Positions 47,044-57,495 of a DNA stretch of 64,000 nt are shown in pieces. A program made the position numbers and the translations under genes. How positions within the stretch are numbered: position 1 is the first letter of the stretch; each line of letters opens with the position of its first letter. The stretch is from Tubulanus polymorphus (lineage: Eukaryota > Nemertea > Palaeonemertea > Tubulaniformes > Tubulanidae): the NCBI RefSeq assembly GCF_964204645.1, contig NC_134031.1:19651307-19715306 (forward strand), given 5' to 3'. Below the pieces are notes generated by a model, which saw only the letters and a program-made list of their open reading frames with translations, was not told the origin of the DNA and did no database searches.

Positions 47044-50000
47044 CCATGGTGCTTTACGAGTTACACAGGTACTATTAAAATCCAACGTAATCTATCCACT
47101 CCCCGAGTAATGACAATCAGTATTTGCTGCTGAATAATGATAACTAAAATCTGTTCTACATTCTCGGCTGATTTTGGAAGGATGAACTTTACTTCTAAAA
47201 TATTTAAGTGAGATTTTCAAGTAATGACCGCCCAACAAGTCTTGTTGAATGATGAGAATTGACTTATAGTCTAGTGAATGAATGATTTAGATTGACACTA
47301 CAGCAGATGCAGTATAGTATACATCTTCCCTGGCAGGGATTCGAAACTGATGGCATTACAAATTCAATACTCGACCACGGCACAAAACCATGCAACACTA
47401 GTAGAAAGGGTATGCAGGTATATAGAGCAGGTTTGGCTCAGTTATCAGGAATGATCGTCCCATCTTCACCAGTTTCACTATCTATAGTTGTGGGAGACAG
47501 CTCTTCTGATCATTGACCATAGTTTATTTAAGGTTCTCTTTTTTATTTTACAGTTAGATTCCTCGGAATTGGATAATGAAGTTCTGTCATTGCTATCTTC
47601 ACAATTATCAAACATTTTCAAGTATTTTAAGGTAAATGCTAATTTCAGAAATAAGCATCTTTGAACTGTTCTCTATTGGCAGAAGATTGTCAATGGCATT
47701 ATTCTTGTTAACGCAATTTTTCCTAAAATCTCACTCGAAGCCTTTTTCTATTTCAGCCGAGGTTTCTCTCAAAGTATGAACCTGAAGTCAAAGCATTGCT
47801 ACGCCTTGTGACATGGAAGGTAAGTTGTCGACCTAAACTCAAAAGCTTTCCTCAAACGCGACCGGCGCGAATCAAACTTTGCGTGTTCGTTATGATTATT
47901 AACATGCATCATTAATTAACACAGAAGTTCGTTAGTTGAATGATGATTATGATTGCGTTGTCTCGTCCCTGCAGGGGGTGCTGTATTATCTATTGTACGT
48001 TGATGGATTGTCTATAGACAGTAACAGTAACAGTACCGTGAACTGTCTTGCATCTGTGAAACAATAGTTCCAGACAATTCTTCGCCGCATCCTGTGTACA
48101 TTATTAATATGCACCATTTCGGTTTTCTATTTATCGAATTCTATCACGCAATTATTCAATATATTAATAATATTTGGTAGGAAACTTTCTCACAATTTCA
48201 CCGGTTTCGAATTCATTGTAATAATCACGAGCGTTTAATGTTTCGTATTTACACGCTCTTTTATTTATTCGAACGAAAGTTTGAATCAAAGTTATCGAAT
48301 GTTTGATCGGCGTGAACCGTCGGGAGGCCATTTATAGAAATCGATTTGAGAGACCGGTAAATTCAGTTGCACCGCGACCGGTATGTGAACTGTCCAGTGC
48401 TTCGATGGGTGCATATTCTAGAATATTCTAGAATAACCACAATCAAATGTGGAAAATAAACAATATGATAAAAACCATTTATGTACAGAATTAAAAGTTT
48501 GAAACCAAGAATTTATTTTTATCAGAAGTTAAAAATGACACTTTCTCTAGAGACCATTGTCAGGTATAAATAAGATGACATATAGCGCCGTTTTCACTAT
48601 GATACAAAACAGCATTGTCCATTAAATTGTTAATATTTCCCCACAGCCTACTATAAACATCAGTCATCTCCCCCGGGAGAGAAGTAACACCCAAGCAGCT
48701 ATAGACACTAATGAGTCATCTATCAGACCAGGTACCCAATTACTGGGTAAAGAGAGGCAATGAGGATATGTGTCTTGCTCAGGACACTGTGGTAATATAC
48801 TGGTAGATCTGCGTTTTCTAAATAGAGTATATTTTCTGACTACGTGCAAACTTTTTTCTAAAGATTTTGTTGAATCAATTAGCTGTTACGCGTATTAGCA
48901 AATCCGAAACTTGCCAGACTTTTAAGTTAATCTTAGAAATTGAGTTAATAAAAAAGTTGAATCATATATAGACCCTACCTGTTTTACTGCCCATGTCTGA
49001 ATATGTAATACATTTATTATACTCTGGCAGTATAGTTGAGTGAATCTATGGTATGAACTATACACATGGATTAACATAAATTACAGTTAATATAATTTTG
49101 CACTTCAGATTAGTAACAGTGTGTCACCTGTTTGCACTAAAGACGAGACAATTTAAATTCCAAACTGACTGTCACTGTTGGCACCTTTCAGTGAAACAAT
49201 AATTAAAGCTGATTACAAAATGTCAAGTTACTGAAATTTCTAGATACATGATATTCTTTAATTATTTGAGTATTGTTTGAAGCGTGTCCTAGTTTAAAAA
49301 AAAACGTTTTAGTTCACAGTTCAAGTTCTATTATCCGTGTCTATAACATATCATCAACCAACAGACAAAACTCCCTCACTCTCATCGCAACAAAGGCTTT
49401 TTTATGAAAATTTCAAACTTTGAAATAGAAATGACCAACTGAGGAACTAGTTAACGCATAACGGAAACATGACAATAATCGAGATCGATCGAACACTTAC
49501 CGGTGCCCATACTACAGAACGTGTATCTGTGATACGTGCGGGTAAGCTATACCTCTCACTATCATCGCTGAGATACCCTGGCGCCGCTGCTAACTGACTG
49601 ACGACCCACGATGACATCACTACTGTCTTATATCATATCGCTTTATATATACGTACATATTTATTATTCTATATTACCGGGACTATAGTCAGAGAGTGAG
49701 CTGCAGTCTCTATAGCCACACGAGCAACAGTCAATCAATTCATATTGATCAATCGTAGTCGACAGTAACAAATCTGAGTTTATAACGCTGTCGTCATTAC
49801 AGGTCTAATCTATAACAAACACACATCTCTCTCTCTCAGTGTGGGTGACTGTGAATTGACTACACACGATTATACGTAATACAGTATTCTATTAATTACC
49901 CGGCGTTAGTTGATGTTGGCCTTGTTTTTTATTCATCAGCGGATAAAGATATGTCGGAATTCGAAAGGATCTTCCCTCACATTTGTTGGACTGCAGTATT

Positions 50001-53000
50001 ATTATATAGTATGATTTTTGCTTATAAAACGAATAAGTTACAGATTGGCAAATAGATTAATTGTACACCACTTGCCTCCAATCTTGTTGACCAGTAAACT
50101 TTCTCAGATGCAGCTAGTGAATTGCGGGTTGTCGATACATTAATTGGAGTAGCTAACTTTAAAACATTTTGTCTAGGACACTTGGTCTGTGAGGCAATCA
50201 GCTCCGCGGTAATCGCAATCTACTGCGATATATTTGATGATTGGTAACTGATTAGATATCTCATCAATAGTTCTGTTTGTAGGGGACAGCGTGGGACATT
50301 TTAAACCATTCTTGGCATTCACAATAAAACGGGTTCATGAAAAAGTTTAAGATACTGTGCGCGCTTTATATTGAAATTATCGCTGACGATTATTAATTTA
50401 TTCATATATTGTCTTCTAAATCTATCCTTCATGCAATCAATACTAATTATTGTTATTAACTAATCAATCGTAAGGTCGCGTGGACCCGTGTATTGTTTTA
50501 CTGATAATGCGCAATCGTAAATATTTCAGTAATGATTCGCGGTGTGTAATTGAATAAAATAGAATGGTTTATTATATCATATTCAGACATCTTCTATTCT
50601 CCGTATGAATACGACTGTCGAAAGTCAGGAAAGTTCGAACTGATATCGGATGATATTCAACTATTCAACAGTGACAGAAGTGAATAATGATCGTCCAGAT
50701 GATTTCAACTGAATCTCTGCATTTTCCCGGTCGCAGTACAGCCCCTGCACACTTTGATGTGGAGAATGATAAAGTCAAAACCGACTACAGCAGAGAACTC
50801 GCTTAATTCGGATTTTCATTAATTCTGATGAAGTATTTGGTCCATTTAACCTGGAACCATGTTAAGATTATTAATAATTTGGATTTTAAAAAATCTGGGC
50901 AGTCCCTAGTCATTAGAATTTATCTTGTAAAAAAGACGCAATGTTTCGAACTATCCCCATGAGACTCATCATTGTCATTTTACCAAATTTAAGGTTACAC
51001 TAAGTTGAAGACCAGAACGTAAAGTAGATAAAAAAAACTTGCATGGTTAAACAACTCTGTACATTTAGAATAGTCTCTGTGCAGTAATAAAAATATTTAG
51101 AATTGTCGAAAAATGTCTGCCTTATGATTAATGGTAGCGACTTCTCGACTTAGACCTCAAATTCAACTATATTCTGACCTTACTGGTCAATCCAGGAATA
51201 CCAACACCTAGATATCGTCTGAAAGCTATTCTAAAGCTATGAAACGAAAAGAATGATGAAAAATTGAGATATTTCGAATACTGACATTTCTTGGTTTGAC
51301 TCTGTAGACGGGATCCATTCTTTCTGTACAGTATACAATTTCACTTTTCGTCTCCTCTACGAAAAAATCATTGCGAAATCTTTTTTTCGACATTTTCGCG
51401 ATGAAATTCTCTCGAAAGATATGCACTTTATACTCGCTGGTCAAACTTCCCTCCGTGAAATGCGTAATTCCGTCGAGATCATTCCGCGAAATGATTTTCT
51501 ATCCGAATACTTTTTCACGCGACAAAAATTTTACGGCTGACATGAATCGATAAAAAGCTGATATCCGTTTCGCTATTTTTTCCAACACCGAATGATATTG
51601 AATTCGTTGTCGGTTTCGGGAATAATTGGTCGTATCTACGCTACTGGAATGTCATCGAATTCGAAAAGCAATTTGCGATATTGACAAGAGTTCATTTGTT
51701 ACGTTGAAGTGAGTCCTGGTTGATATCGCGTTATCAAACTCTGATCGAAAATATTTGAGTTAACGACGATTCTGTCGCTAGTGGAAAAAGTGTAACAAAT
51801 GAATTATTGATAAACCAGAATTATGCGTGAATGAAATTCCATATTTTCATGAACTGAAGCTACTGAACCGATGGACTGTCCTGCTATCGATAAAGCTTTA
51901 AAGGGGGCATGGCAGTAAGAAAATGGAAAATATCTCTTGAGAAAAAAATTGTAGAAATAGTTGGTACCGTGGGATGATCATACGTACATTGATGACTTCA
52001 AATCTCAAATGACTACTTAAATTGAGTGAAATAGAAATACATGAAGTCGGGCTTGAAAATAGCGATGACTGGTGCCACTTACCTAAACTTAGCTAAAAGT
52101 CAGGGAAATTTGTCGAGATTGTTAAATCATGCGTAAAATCAAACAGTTTCCGCCTATAACTTACATATTCGACTCTGTTAATTGATTGGATTCTTAGCAG
52201 ATCGAGTCAGGGAAAAGCGAGTCCAATAAAAAGTGGCCACCATATAATGGAAATTATTTGCTGAAAATAGCAGTTTTTGAGGAAAACATTTTTTGACTTA
52301 CTCGTGTAAATTTCGGGATATCGTCCATATATCCGGAGTGTGGAATATCAGCCATGTTTGCCGCGTTTTCAAACACCAAAACAACAAGTTGAAATCCGAC
52401 GAGCTCTAGTTATGTGTTTTATACGCCGGTGCAGTGTAGATTGTGTCGTTAAGCGAGCGAGCGAGCGAGCACTGTGACTGTCCTGGACACGACCGGTCAC
52501 CGCGTGGAGTGTCGGTTGGGAGACGACTATTGTATACTGGATTATTATGAATCTCGGCTTGAGACTTCTGTTCTAATCTCTGTCTGTTTTGTTCTATGGC
52601 GATACATTACAATCTTAAGCTGTGCTTTATCTTAATTTTACAAATAATTGATTAACAGCATTGTATAAGAATAAGAGGATTTTGAACTATTATTTACGGA
52701 TATAGTTTCATAATTTTGAATTTTATGACGCGCGATTCAGGTTTTCAAAATATGTTCAGTACTTGTCAAGGTTAACTCCGGCTCGAGGCATGTTCAGGAA
52801 AAATGTTTCTAGGTGGTAGCTGTTTTTCAACGTTCAAAAATTCAGGTATCTAGAGATGTTTTGAAGACACCTGTTCGATGTGGTGTTTCTGTGTGTTGTA
52901 GGAAATTTTTAGGGCAGCAAACAGTATTTTAAAAAGACGTATTTCCTGGAATAATGAAGATTAGATCTTACGTATTAGACCCCCTGCTTGTACTTCTTAA

Positions 53001-56000
53001 TGTGTCACACCTGAAAGAAGTTTAAGCTGAAACTAGTCCATACTATAGCCGCGATCACACTGAGACGACTAGACCCGGGCTTAATTGGCCCGGACCAGGC
53101 TGGAGTCAAATTTGGCCCTTGCCTAATTAGAGAGTGCATTCACACTGAAACCACTCCTTCAATACTAAACAATGCTTATGAAGCGAAATGAATCACTTCC
53201 GATGCCAGTTGCAATTCGCATGCAATAATTTGACCCATGCTAAAATTTGGTTGGGCCATAAGCACGGGCCCATTTGGCATCTGTGCGAACAGCAAAATTT
53301 GCTTGTGTGTTCACGTCTAATAGTTAAGAGTTCTCTGTTTCTAGGAGATCGTGAACATGGGAAATAATGCGGAGTGACTCGAGAACAGGTTGTTTAATTT
53401 TCGCAAGTGCAACGTTTGATTGTAACATGAATGTGTGAAACACTGTTCGTAACTCGTAATATTTGAGGAAATATCGTTTCTATTTGAATGGATTAAATTC
53501 ACGACATTCTAAACCTTCAGTTTCCTGCATTGATCACGGTCGAGATTAAACAGACACCGGGTTACATTATATCCGTTGGTATTTGTTTTGTAACGCCGCT
53601 AGCCGGAGAATAAATGAAGAAAACAAACAATACTTTCCCCTCGCGCAGGTTTCCCATTTTGCTAATGGTCTTCAAATATATACCGGGCTATGTTTGATTA
53701 GGCTTCCGGGGTCCGGTATTGCTTGTCAATTTGTGGAACGAATTGAAATCCTGTTTGACAACAGAAAATACTCACGTAATGATGGGAAATCCTTTACAAA
53801 TTATCAACGTACTAAGTGAAAGTAGGGCCAGTTTTATGAACTTATTCAAATTAAGCGGCTTAAATCGGGTTTGAAATACGTTCTGGCTCGTGTTGGAAAT
53901 GTGATGAAATAAACAATTAGCGTATGGCCCCCACACCCTCTTAAATTGACAATCAATCCTTTCAAACGCTAATCATCGAGTTGAAAGCTTCTTCTGGTTT
54001 TAATTGACCGATTCTCCGGGGAGTTCTAAGATTATTCTTTCCCAAACCGAAACGAATAAAAGACATGAAATGTTTAAGCAGTCATGGAATGTTGATTTAA
54101 GTTATTACAGTTTAATGCGTTAGCCTTCTTCGTCTCACAGTTGGTAGTCGAAATGCACTTACCATAATACATTATTGAAAAGCCAGTTTTATAGACTATT
54201 GGTATTGACGTTAACTCCAGGGTCTAATTTCATAAAATTAACGTGATTGAATTAAACACGGGGCAAAGAAAAAGAAGGGCATTTTTCAGATAAAGCAGTT
54301 ATAGCAGGCTCCCCCTCGATATTAGAAAATATTTGCAGAGAAACATCCTTGAAGATTCAATTTCTGAGAGGATGTGTTACAATTAACAAGTTGTGAATGC
54401 TTTCATGACAGAAAGGGATCTCAGAACCCCTGGAAATACCCCCTATAAATCCACCCTTGATTGACTCATCGAAATTGTTACTAGCCTGAAAAAAAACCTA
54501 CGAAAACGATTTCATTTTGAAAGTTATCAGATTTTATTCTCTGATTTTTCAGTATTCGATGTTCGTATTTGATTCGACTATTGGACAACAATTACTACGA
54601 CTCAGCTATAGAGACCCGGGACCAGCGGCGACCGGTGGTGGACCAGCGGTGACCGGTCGACGACCGGCGGTTAACCGTCTATCATCGAGTAAGAAGATTC
54701 TCTACGCTGTTTTAACGATCGGTTCTCATTGGTTGAACGATCGGTCGACGGATTTAAAATCATCGACAACTCGTTTTAAATATCATCAACTGGTAATTTC
54801 GCTTTCATTGATTCCCTACATGTAGGATATGGACTTAGAATTGGCTTCCGTATGACATTTACAAGAACAAAGTGACTCCCGATTCCTCGAAATTTGAAAT
54901 TTTCTCCTCTAACAATAATTGAAGACTCTTCCTTAAATCCAGGAATGTCCTGTGGAAACCCCATTTTAAAAATTGCATATTTTTCTCTACAAAATTTGTT
55001 TCAGATGTGGAAGATTGTTGACGTATTTGAGAAATGTCTGAAGTTGGCGTCGTTGGTGAATTTCGCCGTGTTTTTACAGCAGGGATGTTATCAGTTACTG
55101 GTCGAACGGATTGTCGGTCTGCAATCAGTTTTCCCTCGTCGGCAATACGTACGACAACTGAGCTACGAATTCATGAACCGTGAACTACTGTGGCACGGGT
55201 TTTCTGTAAGTATCCAGCGTACAGATAGCGACTCGTAGTCATAAAAGCCGCGATCACACGGAGATGATTTAACCCGGGCCAAATTGGTACGGATCAGAGC
55301 GTGGTCACATGCAAACCACTCACTTGATACTTAATAACAATGCTAGATTGGTATAGAACTAAGTTCATCTTAAGTCTAGCGCACATCGACACAGCGATTG
55401 GAGACAACTAGTTACAAGGCAGTTTTCGGCGCATGAGAGGAACTGGCTGGATACGATCAGTTGCTTGAATGTGTCGATGTGAGCGAGCTTACGATTGGTA
55501 AGCGTCGATCTATCTCCAGTTCCAGCCAGTTGCCCATGTTCTACTTTCGAGCAACTGGTTGTACTCAATCGCGGTCATATCCGTCGATGTGCGCGCTCTG
55601 GATCTCGACGATCGACACGCGCCATGCAGTTGCTGCAACTGACCGGTTGTAACTAGATTTCGATGTGCGCGGGGTAATCGTTCGGTATCAACTAGTTGTC
55701 TCCAATCGCAGTGTCGATGTGCGCTAGGCTTTAGATTGGTCTTAAATCTAAGCCATAATCAAGTGGCTCCTGCCGATATTACCATTATTCGCAATCCATT
55801 TACCATGTCCATTATTTGGATTTGGAAATTTACCAGTCATTAGCAGTAACTACAGTCAAAGCCTGTCATTAATTCTTATTCTACTGCTCACTAAACACCA
55901 ACATTACTTTTTGAGAACTAATATGCCTAATCTTGCTCAAATTCAATGAAAATACTATTCTTTATATTGCCAAATTTGTTATAACGCTATATTTAGATTG

Positions 56001-56743
56001 ATCCCGATGATAGCATTACAGTAGAAAACACTTTTCGCTGTCTGTGACTGTGTTCATTTTACTTGCAGGAATTTTTATTATTCGTTCTGCCATTTATAAA
56101 CTTTCACAAGATCAAAAATGCCGTACAACGCGTGTTTCACAGTCGTAGTACAGCAGACGGACTCGGCGATAAGAACATGGACGAGTGCGCCATCTGTGGG
56201 CAATCTCCGATCGGACCACGTGAAATCGGTTGCAATCATGTATTCTGTTACTATTGTATACAGGTACTGTATTCATACATCATACCATCATTACAGAGAA
56301 ACCTCAATACGACGAACTTCAGGGGACCAGAAAATATTTTCGCTCACCAAATTTTAATTGAAATGTAGAAGAAATGTAACGCGGAAGACCGAGTAACTAC
56401 TAGCGACACCTGGCGGATCCTCGCTTGCTAGAGGTGGAATCCTCGATTGCCACAGTATCGATGTGGGTTCTCTAGTATCCAATTTGGGACAAAATTCTAG
56501 GTTCGTAATAACCGAAAAATCATTATATCTGAGGTCATTGTAATGAGGTTCCACTGTAGTTTGCTCTTTATCTTAGAAATGTTCATCATTTGAACCAGAT
56601 TGATGTCAATTCTCTGATCCTCGTTTCAGAGTAATGTTCTCGCTGATAGCAAGTATTCGTGTCCTGTTTGTGGACATAGTTTATCAAGTACGGACGAAAT
56701 CAAACCCGTTCAAGTCTACATCGAATTAAACGACGTTACGTGA
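47036..56743 (+). CDS. PEX2: Peroxisome biogenesis factor 2 (RING-type E3 ligase), complete
   Basis: Seven coding exons: 47036-47068, 47554-47631, 47757-47819, 54553-54792, 55005-55205, 56069-56263 and 56630-56743 (TGA). All joins are in frame and give 307 residues, close to the roughly 305 of vertebrate PEX2. Diagnostic stretches are FLSKYEPEVKALLRL, YEFMNRELLWHGF and FLLFVLPFIN. The C-terminal C3HC4 RING reads C-A-I-C, C-N-H-V-F-C-Y-Y-C and C-P-V-C, all metal ligands present. PEX2 sits in the peroxisomal membrane with PEX10 and PEX12 and helps ubiquitinate and recycle the import receptor PEX5. Exon 4 carries a Gly/Pro/Ala/Thr-rich insert coded by a short tandem repeat. Most of the gene's length is the 6.7 kb third intron. 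Confidence 0.96.
51286..51393 (-). CDS. Candidate first coding exon G on the minus strand, gene uncertain
   Basis: ATG at 51393 opens 36 codons (starting MSKKRFRNDFFVEETKSEI) ending at a GTCAGT donor in phase 0. A reverse TATAAAG lies at 51426-51432, giving a very short leader. Same reasoning and limits as the candidate at 52302-52355. Confidence 0.27.
52071..52241. repeat. Copy of the CAGGG/GTGGCCACC inverted-repeat family
   Basis: Starts GGTGCCACTTACCT and ends AAGTGGCCACC. The interior, AAATTTGTCGAGATTGTTAAA to TTGATTGGATTCTTAGCAG, closely matches 1875-2125. Confidence 0.7.
52302..52355 (-). CDS. Candidate first coding exon C on the minus strand, gene uncertain
   Basis: ATG at 52355 opens 18 codons (MADIPHSGYMDDIPKFTR) ending at a perfect GTAAGT donor in phase 0. 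A reverse TATAAAA lies at 52417-52423, about 65 bases upstream. The nearest downstream minus-strand gene is rootletin, whose exons 39280-39582 and 33170-33361 accept phase 0, so it may be a distal rootletin start. That link is inference only. Confidence 0.35.
53047..53290. repeat. Repeat with AGCCGCGATCACAC end
   Basis: Begins AGCCGCGATCACACTGAGACG, followed by GGCCC and GGGCC motifs. Same family as 7402-7487 and 55244-55325; the right end is not clear. Confidence 0.5.
54619..54673 (+). repeat. In-frame 21-base tandem repeat inside PEX2
   Basis: About two and a half GC-rich copies of GGACCAGCGGTGACCGGT-type units code PGPAATGGGPAVTGRRPAV. They sit where vertebrate PEX2 has an unrelated loop before the KIxYAVxTIG segment, so probably a tolerated, variable loop. 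Confidence 0.75.
55244..55325. repeat. Partial repeat with AGCCGCGATCACAC end
   Basis: AGCCGCGATCACACGGAGATGATT and ACCCGGGCCAAATTGG match the family member at 53047. Truncated, and directly followed by the long inverted-repeat element at 55376. Confidence 0.5.
55376..55727. repeat. Inverted-repeat transposon with 38-base ends, one mismatch
   Basis: The 38 bases from 55376 (CTAGCGCACATCGACAC...) are repeated in reverse complement ending at 55727 with a single difference. Inside are further TCGATGTGCGC copies in subterminal positions. There is no transposase frame. It lies in PEX2 intron 5 and looks recently inserted. Confidence 0.9.
56284..56557. repeat. Inverted-repeat element in PEX2 intron 6
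   Basis: AGAAACCTCAATACGA at the left mirrors CATTGTAATGAGGTTCCACT at the right. The middle contains CTAGCGACACCTGGCGGATC, repeated at 905-940 in a DNAJC16 intron as CTAGCGACACCTGGTGGAAT. Confidence 0.55.
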
Positions 56744-56776
56744 CCATTCTATTCACCTTGTTAAAAATTTGTTACA

Positions 56777-56782
56777 AATAAA
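56777..56782 (+). terminator. PEX2 polyadenylation signal
   Basis: AATAAA 34 bases after the PEX2 stop codon, implying a very short 3' untranslated region. Confidence 0.6.
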
Positions 56783-56799
56783 TGTTTTAGATAATTTGA

Positions 56800-57495
56800 A
56801 AATTTGTTTTTCTACTTACATTTTGTTCCCGATTTCATATATATATAACCTTTTCTGGTGCTCGCGATAGAACTTAAGGAGTCGTCCCCACACACGGTCA
56901 GATTACATTTGGAGGCAGTATAATTTTATTGGCACCCCTATGATGCCGTCATGGCGGACTGGGCAGAAACCGATGATTAAACCACTCCGGCGAGGAAGAT
57001 AGACCGGGCAGTCTGCCTCCCACTGCAGACTCAAGGGATTGAAGGAATATCAGAGTCCAGGCGAGTTTAACATCACAATACAAGCCATTTTTAAAGACTT
57101 TCGTATGATTAAATTCTCTGTGCGAGTATCATGAAAATAAAATCAAAGCTCACTCTTTTTTAAAAACAAGAGAATAATCAGAAAGTGGATTCATTAAGAG
57201 TGACCAACATTTTATTTAACGTACATGTAAAGTGTACATAACAATAGCAAAATACAGCATTTTTCAAACACACGAAACAATGAAAAACACGGTGAAAATA
57301 CATATAATTTTGCAATCACCCACAAAAACATTCAACTATATACGTATAAAAATATACATGCAATAAAATATACGAGTCCCGGGGTTGAAAAGATAAATGC
57401 ATTGTCTTTAAACTGTCGTAAGATGTCGAGAAGATGGCCGATCTGTGTACCCCACTAAATTCTCTGTTACCGATTTTCAGTATTTTAGGAAGTTG
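56800..57495. other. Convergent interval between PEX2 and MAD2L2
   Basis: No exon seen. The right part is MAD2L2 3' untranslated sequence; a reverse-strand AATAAA lies at 57211-57216, 280 bases past the MAD2L2 stop. Confidence 0.45.
57211..57216 (-). terminator. MAD2L2 polyadenylation signal
   Basis: AATAAA on the minus strand, 280 bases beyond the MAD2L2 stop codon. Plausible by position, not proven. Confidence 0.45.

Larger units (their letters stand above)
47820..54552 (+). other. Large PEX2 intron 3
   Basis: 6.7 kb intron. It contains two minus-strand first-exon candidates (51286-51393 and 52302-52355), a GAGC run at 52453-52470 and mobile-element pieces at 52071-52241 and 53047-53290. 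No plus-strand exon was found inside it. Confidence 0.6.

Noticed and set aside
48664-48849. 61-codon minus-strand frame in PEX2 intron 3
   Set aside because: No family resemblance, no splice context; probably repeat-derived.
49503-49512. ATGGGCACCG before GTAAGT on the minus strand as another first exon
   Set aside because: Only three codons, and phase 1, which does not fit the phase-0 rootletin exons. It could still be a non-coding leader exon.
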